Origin: Hyphomicrobiales bacterium | GTDB lineage: Bacteria > Pseudomonadota > Alphaproteobacteria > Rhizobiales > Beijerinckiaceae | Length of the DNA: 64,000 nucleotides | NCBI GenBank assembly: GCA_930633525.1 | Contig: CAKNFP010000001.1 | Location: 4,339,501-4,403,500, forward strand | Direction of reading: 5' to 3' | Shown: one piece after another, positions 7,691-16,208 of the stretch | Position numbering within the stretch: position 1 is the stretch's first letter | Layout of the letters: every line of letters starts with the position of its first letter | The notes under the pieces: generated by a model | What the model was told of the DNA's origin: nothing | What the model saw: the letters and a program-made list of their open reading frames with translations, nothing else | Databases searched by the model: none | Program-made: the position numbers and the translations under genes

Positions 7691-10600
7691 GACTTCACCA
7701 GATCCCCTATGAGGCCTGCCGCCACCGTCAGACGCGACAGCGTCAGCCCCGAAGCCGCAATGCTGTCCACGGTCGAGCGGATGCGTTCCACCTCGCCGCC
7801 ACGGGCTTCCGCCCAGAGGCTCACGGCCTCGCGGGCCGCGGCTGCATCCCGGGCGGGCGCCCCGGTTGCGACGATCGCGGCTGTCAGGCGGCGATGTGCA
7901 CTGGCGATACCGCCAAGCGCGCGGCCAAGCGCCAGCCGGTCGTAGTAGTCCGTCACCGGCAGGCCGCGCGCGGCCGCCACGAGCTCACGAAGGCGGAAGC
8001 TGCTCTCCACCGCGAAGTGGATGGCGGCCACCTCGTCGGCATCGCGATCACTCGCCTGGGAAATACGCACGATGTCCGGCGCGGCGCCCAGCTCCGACAA
8101 GGCGGCGAGCCGCCGTGCCAGCGGCGCGGGGATTCCCGCCTCCTCCAGGCTCGTGCTCCGTGCTTCGAGCCCCTCGCGGACATCCGCGGACAGCGCAACT
8201 GGCAGCGCCGCCTCGACAGTCGCGATGCCGCGACGATAGCGCGCGACGATCTTCTGGATTCCCTCGGCATGGAAATCCGCATTGCGAATGAACCAGGAGA
8301 GCCCGTCGATCAGGAGATCCTGCAAGCCGGCGTAGAGATCCAGCTGCATGGCTGCGTTGATGTCGTCAGCGGAATGCCCGATACGCTCGTCCAAGGCATC
8401 GATGCCTGCATTCAGCTCGATCAGCCCATAAGCGTCCCGGACGGCCGCGTAGGCAGCGGCGATCGTGGGCGCGTCCGCACCCGTCTCATCCGCGAGGCGC
8501 GTGACGATCGTCGGCCCGCCGCGATTGATGATGGCGTTGGCGAGCTGCGTCGCAATGATTTCCCGCCGCAGCCGATGCGCCGTTACCGCATCGGGGAAGC
8601 GCTCCCGCAGGGGTTTCGGCATATAGCGCATCAGCTCGCCCGCCAGATACGGGTCATCCGGCACCGAGCTTTCGAGGATCGCGTCGTAGAGCGCGAGCTT
8701 GGCATAGGCGAGGATGACCGCGATCTCCGGCCGCGTCAGGTTTTCACCGCGCTGCTGGCGCTGGGCGAGCGTCGCGTCGTCCGGCAGGAATTCCACCGCG
8801 CGGTCGAGACGTCCTTCCGCTTCCAGCACACGCATGAGGCGACGGGCAAAGCCGAGCTCCTCGGTCCCGCGCCGCTCCGCGAGCGAAATAGCCAGCGTCT
8901 GGAGATAGTTGTTCGTCAGGACGAGACGGGCGACCTCGTCCGTCATCTCGACAAGCAGGCCGTCACGGCCGGCTTCATCAAGGCGCCCCTCCTTCACCGG
9001 TGGCGCCAGCGCAATCTTGATGTTCACCTCGACGTCGGAGGAATTGACGCCCGCCGAATTGTCGATCGCGTCGGTGTTGAGCCGAACGCCAGCCTCCGCC
9101 GCCTCGATACGCCCGCGCTGGGTCATGCCGAGATTGGCGCCCTCGCCGATCACCTTGGCACGGACGGCCTGGCCGGTGATGCGTATGGCGTCGTTGTTGC
9201 GATCGCCCGCCTCCGCATCGGTCTCCGTGCTGGCGCGAATATAGGTGCCGATGCCGCCGAACCACAGGAGATCAACCGGGGCCTTGAGGATAGCGGTAAT
9301 CACTTCCTGTGGTGAGGCGTGATTCTGCGCAAGGCCTATGGCAACTTGCGCGGCCGGCGACAGCGGTATGGATTTGGCGGATCGCGAGAAGACCCCGCCC
9401 CCTTCCGAAATCAGCGCGGTGTCATAGTCCTGCCAGCTCGATCGCGGCAGCGCGAACAGCCGCTGCCGTTCCGCATAGCCCACGGCGGGATCGGGATTCG
9501 GATCGAGGAAGATGTCGCGATGGTCGAAGGCGGCCACGAGCTTCAGTTTTTCCGACAGCAGCATGCCGTTGCCGAACACGTCTCCCGACATATCCCCGAC
9601 GCCCGTCACCGTCACAGGCGTCGACTGGATATCGATGTCGAGCTCGCGGAAATGCCGCTTAACGGCTTCCCAGCCACCCCGGGCGGTGATGCCCATTTTC
9701 TTGTGGTCGTAACCGTGGCTGCCACCGGAGGCGAAGGCATCGCCGAGCCAGAAGCCATGATCGGCCGAGATGCTGTTGGCGAGGTCCGAGAAGGTGGCCG
9801 TGCCCTTGTCGGCGGCGACGACCAGATAGGGATCCTCATCGTCATAGCGCACCGTCAGCGGCGGATGGACGATGGCCTCGCCCTCGCGATTGTCGGTGAT
9901 GTCCAGCATCGACGACACGAAAATGCGGTAGGCCTCGGCGCCCTCGGCCATGAAGGCCTGGCGGTCGCCCGGGGCCGGCAGGCGCTTCGGGAGGAACCCG
10001 CCTTTCGCGCCGACCGGCACGATGACTGCGTTCTTCACCTGCTGTGCCTTGACGAGGCCAAGCACCTCGGTGCGGAAATCCTGCGCCCGGTCGGACCAGC
10101 GCAGTCCGCCGCGCGCCACCTTGCCGAAGCGCATATGCACGCCGTCTACCCGCGGCGAATGCACGAAGATCTCGTAGAGAGGCTTCGGCATCGGCAAGCC
10201 GTCTACCTTCGCGCAGGCGTATTTGACGGCGATGGTGCGGCGCGGATTGCCGTCCCGGTCGACCTGGAAGAAGTTGGTGCGGATGGCCGCGTCGATGAGA
10301 TTGACGAAACGCCGGAGAATGCGGTCGTCATCGAGGCTGGCCACGCCCTGGAGCAGTTCCTCGATACGGGTATGGATTTCGGCCTGACGCGCCAGCCGCG
10401 TGGCCTCGTCCAGGCGCGGGTCGAAGCGGGCATAGAAGAGCGCGACGACCTCCTCGGCCATGGCGGCATGGCGTGTCACGGCGCCCGCGAGATAGCCCAT
10501 GCTGAAATGCACGCCGATCTGGCGCAGATAGATGGCAAGCGAGCGCAGGAGCGCAACGTCGCGCCAGCCCAGCCCCGCCTCCAGGACAAGGGCGTTGAAG

Positions 10601-12639
10601 CCGTCCGACTCCGCCAGGTCCCGGAACAGCGCCATCAACGCCGCTTCGATGGCGGGTTGCAGCGCCTCGACGTCGATGTTCCCTCCCGCGGCGCGCTCCA
10701 GCCGCATGTCGTGCAGCCAGACCCGTGCGTCCTCGCTCGCCCCCGCGGGGAAGATGCGGTGGGTGCGCTCGTTCACGACGCGGAAACCGAGGTTCTCGAG
10801 CAACGGAACCCGCTCGGACAGAGGCATCGGCCGCCCGCGCGAAAACACCTTGAGATTGGCGCTGGTGTCGTCCTCGCCCTCACGGCGATAGATATCCACC
10901 GCCCACGGCCGCTCGGCGCTCAGCTGTTCGAGGATGCCGATGTCCGTGACGACGGCGGCGCCGCTGTAGAATTCGCGATAGGCCGCTCCGAAGGCATCGC
11001 CGTAGCGCTCGGCAAGCACACGGCCGCGCCGGCCTCCGATTGCCGTATCGAGCAATTCGCCGAGCGCGTCCCGCCATGTGCGCACAATGGCACGAACGCC
11101 GGCCTCCAGCGCCTCCTGGCCGATCGCCGGGATCTTGCCCTCATGATGGCCGATGATGAAATGCGTGCGCGACAACGGTCCTTCCGGATAGGCCGGATAG
11201 GCTGCGGAGACGTGACCGTCGAAAGTTCGCGCCAGAAACTCGCCGACACGCCGCCGGACCTCGGTATCGTAACGGTCCTTCGGGATATAGACGAGGACGG
11301 AGACGAAGCGGTCGAAAGCGTCCCGGCGGGCCAGCACGCGCACGCGCGGCCGTTCGGTCAGTTTCAGGATCTCCAGGCAGAAGCGGTAGAGTGTCTCGAC
11401 ATCAACCTGGAACAGCTCGTCGCGCGGATAGTCCTCAAGCACGTAGAGCAGCGCGCGGCCGGAATAGCTCGCCGGATCGAAGCCGGCGCGGGCGATAACC
11501 TGCGCCACCTTGTGCCGGAGGTAGGGGACGTCCCGCGTCGTGCCCGTATAGGCATCGGCGGTGAAGAGGCCGACAATGCGCAGCTCGCCTTCCAGCCGGC
11601 CTTCCCGTGAAAACAGCTTCACGCCGATATAGTCGAGATAGGCCCGACGATGGACACGCGACTTGACATTGGCCTTGGTCACGATCAGCGGCACCGGCTG
11701 GGCCAGGAAGGCCCGCATTTCCGGCGTCATGACGACCATGTCCCGTCCGCGCCGCAGGATCCGGACGGAGGGATCCCGCAGGATGCCAAGGCCCGAACCC
11801 TCGACGAGATCGGCGCTCGTGTCGCCGTCCGCGAAGCTGTATTCACGGATTCCGAGAATGGTGAAATTGCCATCCGCGAGCCACGAGAGGAAATCGCCCG
11901 CTTCCTCCACTGCCTCCGCCGGCATGCTCGCGGGCGATGACCTGACGACATCGGTGGCTCCACGCAGCCGATCGCGCATCGCGCTCCAGTCATCGGTCGC
12001 CTGCCGCACCTCCGCATAGGTCCGCGATAATTCCCCGACGAGGGCTGCGCGCACGGCCTCATCGTCGATGCGATCGAGATGAATATGGATGAGACTTTCG
12101 CGCGGAACGGAGCTGTCGGCCTCCGCATCGGGAATGATCCTGGCAAGGTGGCCGTCCCCGTCACGCTCCACGGCGATGATGGGATGCGCAACCAGCGCCA
12201 GCTCCGCCTCGAAGCCCTGGGCGATCAGTGCCGCCAGGGTGGAGTCGAGGAGAAAAGCCATATTGTCATTGACGACTTCGAGCAGCGTGATCTGGCGTTG
12301 CTGACCATTGCCGTTGATGTCGCGATCGATCAGCTTGACGACAGGCGCCTGGCCTCGCCGCCGTGGCTCCGCGAGATGGGCGAAAGCGTCGGCTGCAAGG
12401 GCTGCGATCTCATCGGTGGTGTAGCGCTCGAGATCCTCGATCGCCGTCGCGCCGAAAAGCTTGGCCGCGAAACCTTCCGGAACGGAGGGAGCACGGTCGC
12501 GAAGCGCCGTGTCGATCGATGCGATCAGGTGGGTTCTCACCGTGTCGCTCGCCGCATCAAGAAGCCCCGGAGACGCACCCAAAGAATCGGTTCTCCTGTA
12601 ATTGTTGGGCTTCGCAAGATCCGGCTTCGCCGACGTCAT
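7687..12639 (-). CDS. gdh: NAD-specific glutamate dehydrogenase, large (L_180-type) form
   Basis: A 1,650-residue enzyme that oxidatively deaminates glutamate to 2-oxoglutarate with NAD. The large-form GDH landmarks are all present: an N-terminal regulatory half with RVLARRDAFDRFVSVLVY, the catalytic core with VPVGAKGGFLPKR, the sequence VVAADKGTATFSDLANSIS and the block SHGYDHKKMGITARGGWEAV, then a long helical C-terminal region. The start chosen is ATG 12639, preceded by AGGGAG at nine bases; a GTG or ATG at 12723 would add 28 residues without such a site. It opens a unit with bluB and the transporter. Confidence 0.95.
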   Translation of the reverse strand: MTSAKPDLAKPNNYRRTDSLGASPGLLDAASDTVRTHLIASIDTALRDRAPSVPEGFAAKLFGATAIEDLERYTTDEIAALAADAFAHLAEPRRRGQAPVVKLIDRDINGNGQQRQITLLEVVNDNMAFLLDSTLAALIAQGFEAELALVAHPIIAVERDGDGHLARIIPDAEADSSVPRESLIHIHLDRIDDEAVRAALVGELSRTYAEVRQATDDWSAMRDRLRGATDVVRSSPASMPAEAVEEAGDFLSWLADGNFTILGIREYSFADGDTSADLVEGSGLGILRDPSVRILRRGRDMVVMTPEMRAFLAQPVPLIVTKANVKSRVHRRAYLDYIGVKLFSREGRLEGELRIVGLFTADAYTGTTRDVPYLRHKVAQVIARAGFDPASYSGRALLYVLEDYPRDELFQVDVETLYRFCLEILKLTERPRVRVLARRDAFDRFVSVLVYIPKDRYDTEVRRRVGEFLARTFDGHVSAAYPAYPEGPLSRTHFIIGHHEGKIPAIGQEALEAGVRAIVRTWRDALGELLDTAIGGRRGRVLAERYGDAFGAAYREFYSGAAVVTDIGILEQLSAERPWAVDIYRREGEDDTSANLKVFSRGRPMPLSERVPLLENLGFRVVNERTHRIFPAGASEDARVWLHDMRLERAAGGNIDVEALQPAIEAALMALFRDLAESDGFNALVLEAGLGWRDVALLRSLAIYLRQIGVHFSMGYLAGAVTRHAAMAEEVVALFYARFDPRLDEATRLARQAEIHTRIEELLQGVASLDDDRILRRFVNLIDAAIRTNFFQVDRDGNPRRTIAVKYACAKVDGLPMPKPLYEIFVHSPRVDGVHMRFGKVARGGLRWSDRAQDFRTEVLGLVKAQQVKNAVIVPVGAKGGFLPKRLPAPGDRQAFMAEGAEAYRIFVSSMLDITDNREGEAIVHPPLTVRYDDEDPYLVVAADKGTATFSDLANSISADHGFWLGDAFASGGSHGYDHKKMGITARGGWEAVKRHFRELDIDIQSTPVTVTGVGDMSGDVFGNGMLLSEKLKLVAAFDHRDIFLDPNPDPAVGYAERQRLFALPRSSWQDYDTALISEGGGVFSRSAKSIPLSPAAQVAIGLAQNHASPQEVITAILKAPVDLLWFGGIGTYIRASTETDAEAGDRNNDAIRITGQAVRAKVIGEGANLGMTQRGRIEAAEAGVRLNTDAIDNSAGVNSSDVEVNIKIALAPPVKEGRLDEAGRDGLLVEMTDEVARLVLTNNYLQTLAISLAERRGTEELGFARRLMRVLEAEGRLDRAVEFLPDDATLAQRQQRGENLTRPEIAVILAYAKLALYDAILESSVPDDPYLAGELMRYMPKPLRERFPDAVTAHRLRREIIATQLANAIINRGGPTIVTRLADETGADAPTIAAAYAAVRDAYGLIELNAGIDALDERIGHSADDINAAMQLDLYAGLQDLLIDGLSWFIRNADFHAEGIQKIVARYRRGIATVEAALPVALSADVREGLEARSTSLEEAGIPAPLARRLAALSELGAAPDIVRISQASDRDADEVAAIHFAVESSFRLRELVAAARGLPVTDYYDRLALGRALGGIASAHRRLTAAIVATGAPARDAAAAREAVSLWAEARGGEVERIRSTVDSIAASGLTLSRLTVAAGLIGDLVKS

Positions 12640-12753
12640 ACCAGTCTCCCTAAAAATCGTACTCGTGGTTGCGCGTATTGATCGTTCGCGCTGTTGAAGG
12701 CTTAGTTCAAGGTTGTGGATCATTCATGACCGGGATCCGCCGATGTCGTTGAA

Positions 12754-13011
12754 TCATTGCGGGACCGGGGCATGCCGCTTCTGCGAGGCTTCATCAACGC
12801 CCTCCCCCGTTGTCCGCCGAACGCCGGTGTCACCAGCTTTTCCTGCCTGAGCCTGATCGCATATCGCAGGACCGACGCCGTTGCTGACGGAGTGCACTTT
12901 AGCAGGAATCGGCTGCAAATCTCTCAGTTCCGAAACGGACGATCGCGTTATGCATTTCAGTGATCTCGGGGTTACCCGGAGCGATTTCAGCGAGCTATTT
13001 GGCAGCGTCAT
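12754..13011 (-). CDS. possible small hypothetical protein (85 aa)
   Basis: An 85-residue open frame begins at an ATG (13011) with a near-perfect ribosome-binding site, AAGGAGG seven bases upstream, and ends with TGA at 12754. The product is basic in its N-terminal half (LKSLRVTPRSLKCITRSS) and low in hydrophobic residues; I recognise no domain. The opposite strand is also open over 12881-13243 and contains TDDRVMHFSDLGVTRSDF, which faintly recalls DUF1127 proteins, so the strand is uncertain. Only one of the two can be a normal gene. Confidence 0.3.
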   Translation of the reverse strand: MTLPNSSLKSLRVTPRSLKCITRSSVSELRDLQPIPAKVHSVSNGVGPAICDQAQAGKAGDTGVRRTTGEGVDEASQKRHAPVPQ

Positions 13012-13650
13012 GTCGTCCTCCTTGTATCGGGCTGCCCGGATGAAGGCGCAGCAAAAAAGCAGGAGCCCTGCCTGGCGCCCTGTGGTGCGGATTGCGTCCA
13101 AGCCCCACACACTGCTCTTAATGCTGATCACAGCCTCACTGGCCTGCGGACCGATGGCAACCCGTCCCGAAAGCGATGCAGACCGCGCATCCGCGGACTT
13201 TTTGCAAGGATCCCGTGCCGACAAAAGAAAAGGCCGGCGCTGAACGCCGGCCTTTTTTAAGTCAGGTACTCGTTACGCGTTGCCAAGTGGCCCGGCATTC
13301 CCCTGACACCGGGGGGCTGGGGGGCTGACGTATTCCGGCACCAAGAGATACCGAGCCACCAAGGCAACATGAACTTTATCGCTGCGCAGTTGGGCCGCCG
13401 CTGGGCCTCTCTGCGGCGGAAATGTGGATTTTGCGATTTATAATCGCCGCCCCGCAGGCGGCCGAAACGGCATGCGCAGCGGGCACCGCCATCGCGCAGC
13501 TCATGACGCTTGCATGACAGGACAACGCGCCCCATCATGAAAGGCAGCAGCGCGAGGCGTTTTTCGCGCTCTCGGTACGGCGGCCGCCGTGGCCGCCGCT
13601 TCGGTGAGTTGGCGTTCGCCGGCCGCGGAAGGCAGGAACAGGGTTACGGA
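13012..13650. other. gap without a convincing gene
   Basis: Between the small ORF and the DUF2794 gene I see no credible coding region. The stretch contains the strong hairpin at 13228-13258 and, around 13510-13650, an Arg/Gly-rich in-frame leader of the DUF2794 gene (FSRSRYGGRRGRRFGE) that I regard as untranslated. Confidence 0.5.
13228..13258 (+). terminator. strong rho-independent terminator
   Basis: AAAAGGCCGGCG (13228-13239) pairs with CGCCGGCCTTTT (13245-13256) over a five-base loop and is followed by T's. It is symmetric enough to work on both strands. No assigned plus-strand gene precedes it. Confidence 0.85.
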
Positions 13651-14160
13651 ATGAGCGAGGAGGGCAGCTCGGACATCGAGCCAAACCTGTCCGAGCCGTC
13701 AGCGTATCGCATCGAGGCGATTACAACGGCGGCGGCCAGCAAACCATCGCCAGGCCGGTCATCGAGCCAGTCCGTCCTTTCCTTCGCGGCAGCACAAGGC
13801 CGCCCCTCTCCCTCCGCTCCGCCCAATGCGCTTTCTTCCACCGGCCCCCAGCCGAGCGCGTCGCCGGTCGTGTCGTTCGACCGGCTGGAGCTTCGGGAGA
13901 TCCTCAATCTCTACGGCCGCAAGGTCGCGGCGGGCGAATGGCGGGACTACGCCATCGATTGTCTGAAGGACCGCGCCGTCTTCTCCGTGTTCCGCCGGAC
14001 ATCGGAAGTGCCGATGTATCGCATCGAGAAAGACCCGAAGCTTGCGCGGCGGCAGGGTGCCTACAGCGTCATCGCGGCTTCGGGCCTCATCCTCAAACGC
14101 GGCCACGACCTCGCCCGCGTGATCAGCGTTCTCGACCGGTCCCTGCGCGTGGTGGGTTAA
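13651..14160 (+). CDS. DUF2794 domain protein
   Basis: The C-terminal ~100 residues form a DUF2794 domain: FDRLELREILNLYGRKVAAG, then WRDYAIDCLKDRAVFSVFRR and LILKRGHDLARVISVLDRSL. The domain is nearly confined to alphaproteobacteria and has no known function. The first ~70 residues are Ser/Pro-rich and probably disordered. I place the start at the ATG 13651 (MSEEGSSDIEPN); an in-frame start at 13510 would add a basic tail. The gene is monocistronic as far as can be seen. Confidence 0.85.
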   Translation: MSEEGSSDIEPNLSEPSAYRIEAITTAAASKPSPGRSSSQSVLSFAAAQGRPSPSAPPNALSSTGPQPSASPVVSFDRLELREILNLYGRKVAAGEWRDYAIDCLKDRAVFSVFRRTSEVPMYRIEKDPKLARRQGAYSVIAASGLILKRGHDLARVISVLDRSLRVVG

Positions 14161-14237
14161 AGCGGATCGTTATCGGAAGCACCCGCAGCGTCGCGTCAGC
14201 GATGGAGCAACGCAGGACGTTTCTGACCAGACCGGCC

Positions 14238-15128
14238 TTACATCTGCTGGCATCGCTTATGATCGGCCGATACGTCAGCAATAGCCCGCCATGACGCCCC
14301 AGCCTCATCCTGACCGATGTTGGGCGCCGCGACGGTGATCAGCGCTTTCCATAGCGCCCAGCCTCGGGCGCGGCGCCATGTGTTCTCGTCGAGGGAAAGC
14401 GCCCCTCGAAAAATCTTGCGGCTTTCGCCAGAAAACAGCGTCCACGCAATGACGAGGTCACATGCGGGGTCGCCGACCGCCGAACTGCCGAAATCGATGA
14501 CAGCACTGAGATCGCCATCGCGAACCAACAGGTTGCCGCCCGATACGTCCCCATGGACCCAGACCGGCGACCGCTCCCATTGCGATGCGAGCGCATTGGC
14601 CCACACATCCCCCAGCACGCCCGTCTCGGTTTTATCCTGAAGGATTGCCAGCGCCGCGTGAACGTCCCCCGCATATGTCGCAAGCCGACCACCGCGATGA
14701 AAATTATGCTGTCCCGGCACAGGCCCATCACGGGCATCAATCCGGTGCAGCGCGCCAAGAAAGTCGGCCAGCGCACGCGCAACGCGGTTGGGATCCGCGA
14801 GCGGTTCTCTCGCTACGGGATTGCCGGGGAGCCAGCGATAGATGGACCAGGGCCAGGGATATCCCCGGCTTGGCTCGCCTTTGGCTAGAGGGAGCGGGAT
14901 CGGCAATGGCAGATGGGACGCCAGCACAGGAAGCCAGCGGTGCTCTTTCGCGACCTGCGCGACATAACGATCAGCACTCGGTAACCGCACGAGCATGCTG
15001 TCGCCCAGACGGAAGGTGCGGTTATCCCACCCTCCGGGCACCACCGGCGATATCGCCAGATGCGCCAGTTCGGGGAACTGCTCGGCGACAAGCCGTTGAA
15101 CCAAGGCGACATCGATCGTGATAGTCAA
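14238..15128 (-). CDS. aminoglycoside phosphotransferase (APH) family kinase
   Basis: A 296-residue protein with the APH/ChoK kinase fold. The catalytic loop is VWVHGDVSGGNLLV (Asp in HGD) and the metal-binding motif is AVIDFGSSAVGDPACDL; the N-lobe contains GGWDNRTFRLGDSMLVRLP. The nearest style is the APH(3'')-like or macrolide phosphotransferase-like branch, but many members phosphorylate unrelated small molecules, so resistance should not be assumed. The start is a TTG at 15128 with GGGGGA five bases upstream. It lies downstream of the terminator of the neighbouring Bax-inhibitor gene, so it is probably transcribed separately. Confidence 0.8.
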   Translation of the reverse strand: MTITIDVALVQRLVAEQFPELAHLAISPVVPGGWDNRTFRLGDSMLVRLPSADRYVAQVAKEHRWLPVLASHLPLPIPLPLAKGEPSRGYPWPWSIYRWLPGNPVAREPLADPNRVARALADFLGALHRIDARDGPVPGQHNFHRGGRLATYAGDVHAALAILQDKTETGVLGDVWANALASQWERSPVWVHGDVSGGNLLVRDGDLSAVIDFGSSAVGDPACDLVIAWTLFSGESRKIFRGALSLDENTWRRARGWALWKALITVAAPNIGQDEAGASWRAIADVSADHKRCQQM

Positions 15129-15185
15129 AACGTCCCCCGGTTGCTGTGCCCGCGCCGAGCAAGGATCGGCAAGCGCCGCCCATAA

Positions 15186-15211
15186 AAAAGCCCCGGCGAA
15201 CCGGGGCTTTT
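15186..15211 (-). terminator. terminator of the Bax inhibitor-1 family gene
   Basis: AAAAGCCCCGG (15186-15196) pairs with CCGGGGCTTTT (15201-15211) around a CGAA tetraloop. On the minus strand the stem is followed by a T run (15184-15189 complement), directly after the stop at 15232. Confidence 0.88.
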
Positions 15212-15231
15212 CGTTTGACCTAACGGCGTGA

Positions 15232-16020
15232 TCAGCTGCTGCGCTGCTGGCCGAAGAGCTGCATCAGCATGACGAACATGTTGATGAAGTCCAGATAGAG
15301 CATCAGCGCGCCGAGCACCGACTTGCGGGCCGCCGAGGCGCTGTCGTCCATCTCGTAGTACATCTCCTTGATCCGCTGGGTATCCCAGGCGGTCAGGCCG
15401 GCGAAGACCAGCACACCCGCCACCGAGATGGCGAACTGCAGCGCGCTCGACGCCAGGAAGATGTTGACCAGCGAGGCGATGATGACGCCGAACAGGCCCA
15501 TGATCAGGAACGAGCCCATCGCCGACAGGTTACGCTTCGTCGTGTAGCCATAGAGGCTGAGCGCGCCGAAGGTCGCCGCGGTGATGAAGAACACCCGCGT
15601 GATCGATGCTTGCGTGTAGACGAGGAAGATCGACGACAGCGACAGGCCGACCAGCGCCGCGTAGGCGAAGAAGAGCAGGCGCGCCGTGGCGGGCTGAAGT
15701 CGCGCGATCCGGAAGCTCAGGAAGAAGACCAGCGCCAACGGGGCGAAGATCACCACCCACTTCAAAGGCGAGCCGAACAGCGCGACGCCGACGCTTGTCA
15801 GCATCAGGCCATTGCTGAACTGGCCAGCCGCAGCCGCCGGGTCAGTGGTGACGGCCGCCATGGAGGTTCCGAGCGCGGCCAGACCCGTGATGGCCAGGCC
15901 CAGAACCATGTTGTTGTAGACGCCGAGCATGAAGGCCCGCAGACCCTGGTCGAGCTCTGCGGTTCCGGCCCGGGCGACACCACTGCCGTAGGCGTAGGTG
16001 TTGCGGTTCAGATCCGACAT
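15232..16020 (-). CDS. Bax inhibitor-1 (YccA/YbhL) family membrane protein
   Basis: A 262-residue inner-membrane protein with seven hydrophobic segments. The family is marked by ARAGTAELDQGLRAFMLGVYN at the N terminus, SSIFLVYTQASITRVFFITA in the middle and the C-terminal ALMLYLDFINMFVMLMQLF with its conserved LYLDFIN. Bacterial members are associated with FtsH and have been linked to calcium or proton leak. The start is the ATG at 16020, preceded by GAGAGGGA; an in-frame codon at 16041 would add seven residues. Confidence 0.93.
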   Translation of the reverse strand: MSDLNRNTYAYGSGVARAGTAELDQGLRAFMLGVYNNMVLGLAITGLAALGTSMAAVTTDPAAAAGQFSNGLMLTSVGVALFGSPLKWVVIFAPLALVFFLSFRIARLQPATARLLFFAYAALVGLSLSSIFLVYTQASITRVFFITAATFGALSLYGYTTKRNLSAMGSFLIMGLFGVIIASLVNIFLASSALQFAISVAGVLVFAGLTAWDTQRIKEMYYEMDDSASAARKSVLGALMLYLDFINMFVMLMQLFGQQRSS

Positions 16021-16208
16021 GATTCCCTCTCGAAACTCCAAAAAACGTTGTGCTGCGACATATTGGCAGCAAACGAAATATGGAACATCGCCGCCCGCGA
16101 TACAAGGGCCGCTTGCTCATTCCGTGCCTTGCCGCAAGACATACGTCCCAACATGAACGTTTCGTAAAGATTAGAGGGGAGGAAACGCCCGGCTGGATGC
16201 GCCCGTTG

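Noticed and set aside
9319..11610. 763-codon open frame antisense to the glutamate dehydrogenase gene
   Set aside because: It is the mirror of a high-GC coding sequence, has no recognisable domain and a composition rich in Arg/Gly/His, while the opposite strand encodes a full NAD-GDH.
13257..13538. 93-codon minus-strand frame ending at the terminator 13228-13258
   Set aside because: No ribosome-binding site and a Cys/Arg-rich sequence unlike a folded protein; its closeness to the terminator alone is not enough.
14238..15128. APH-family gene as an antibiotic resistance determinant
   Set aside because: The kinase motifs are clear, but the family includes many non-resistance kinases and there is no mobile context.
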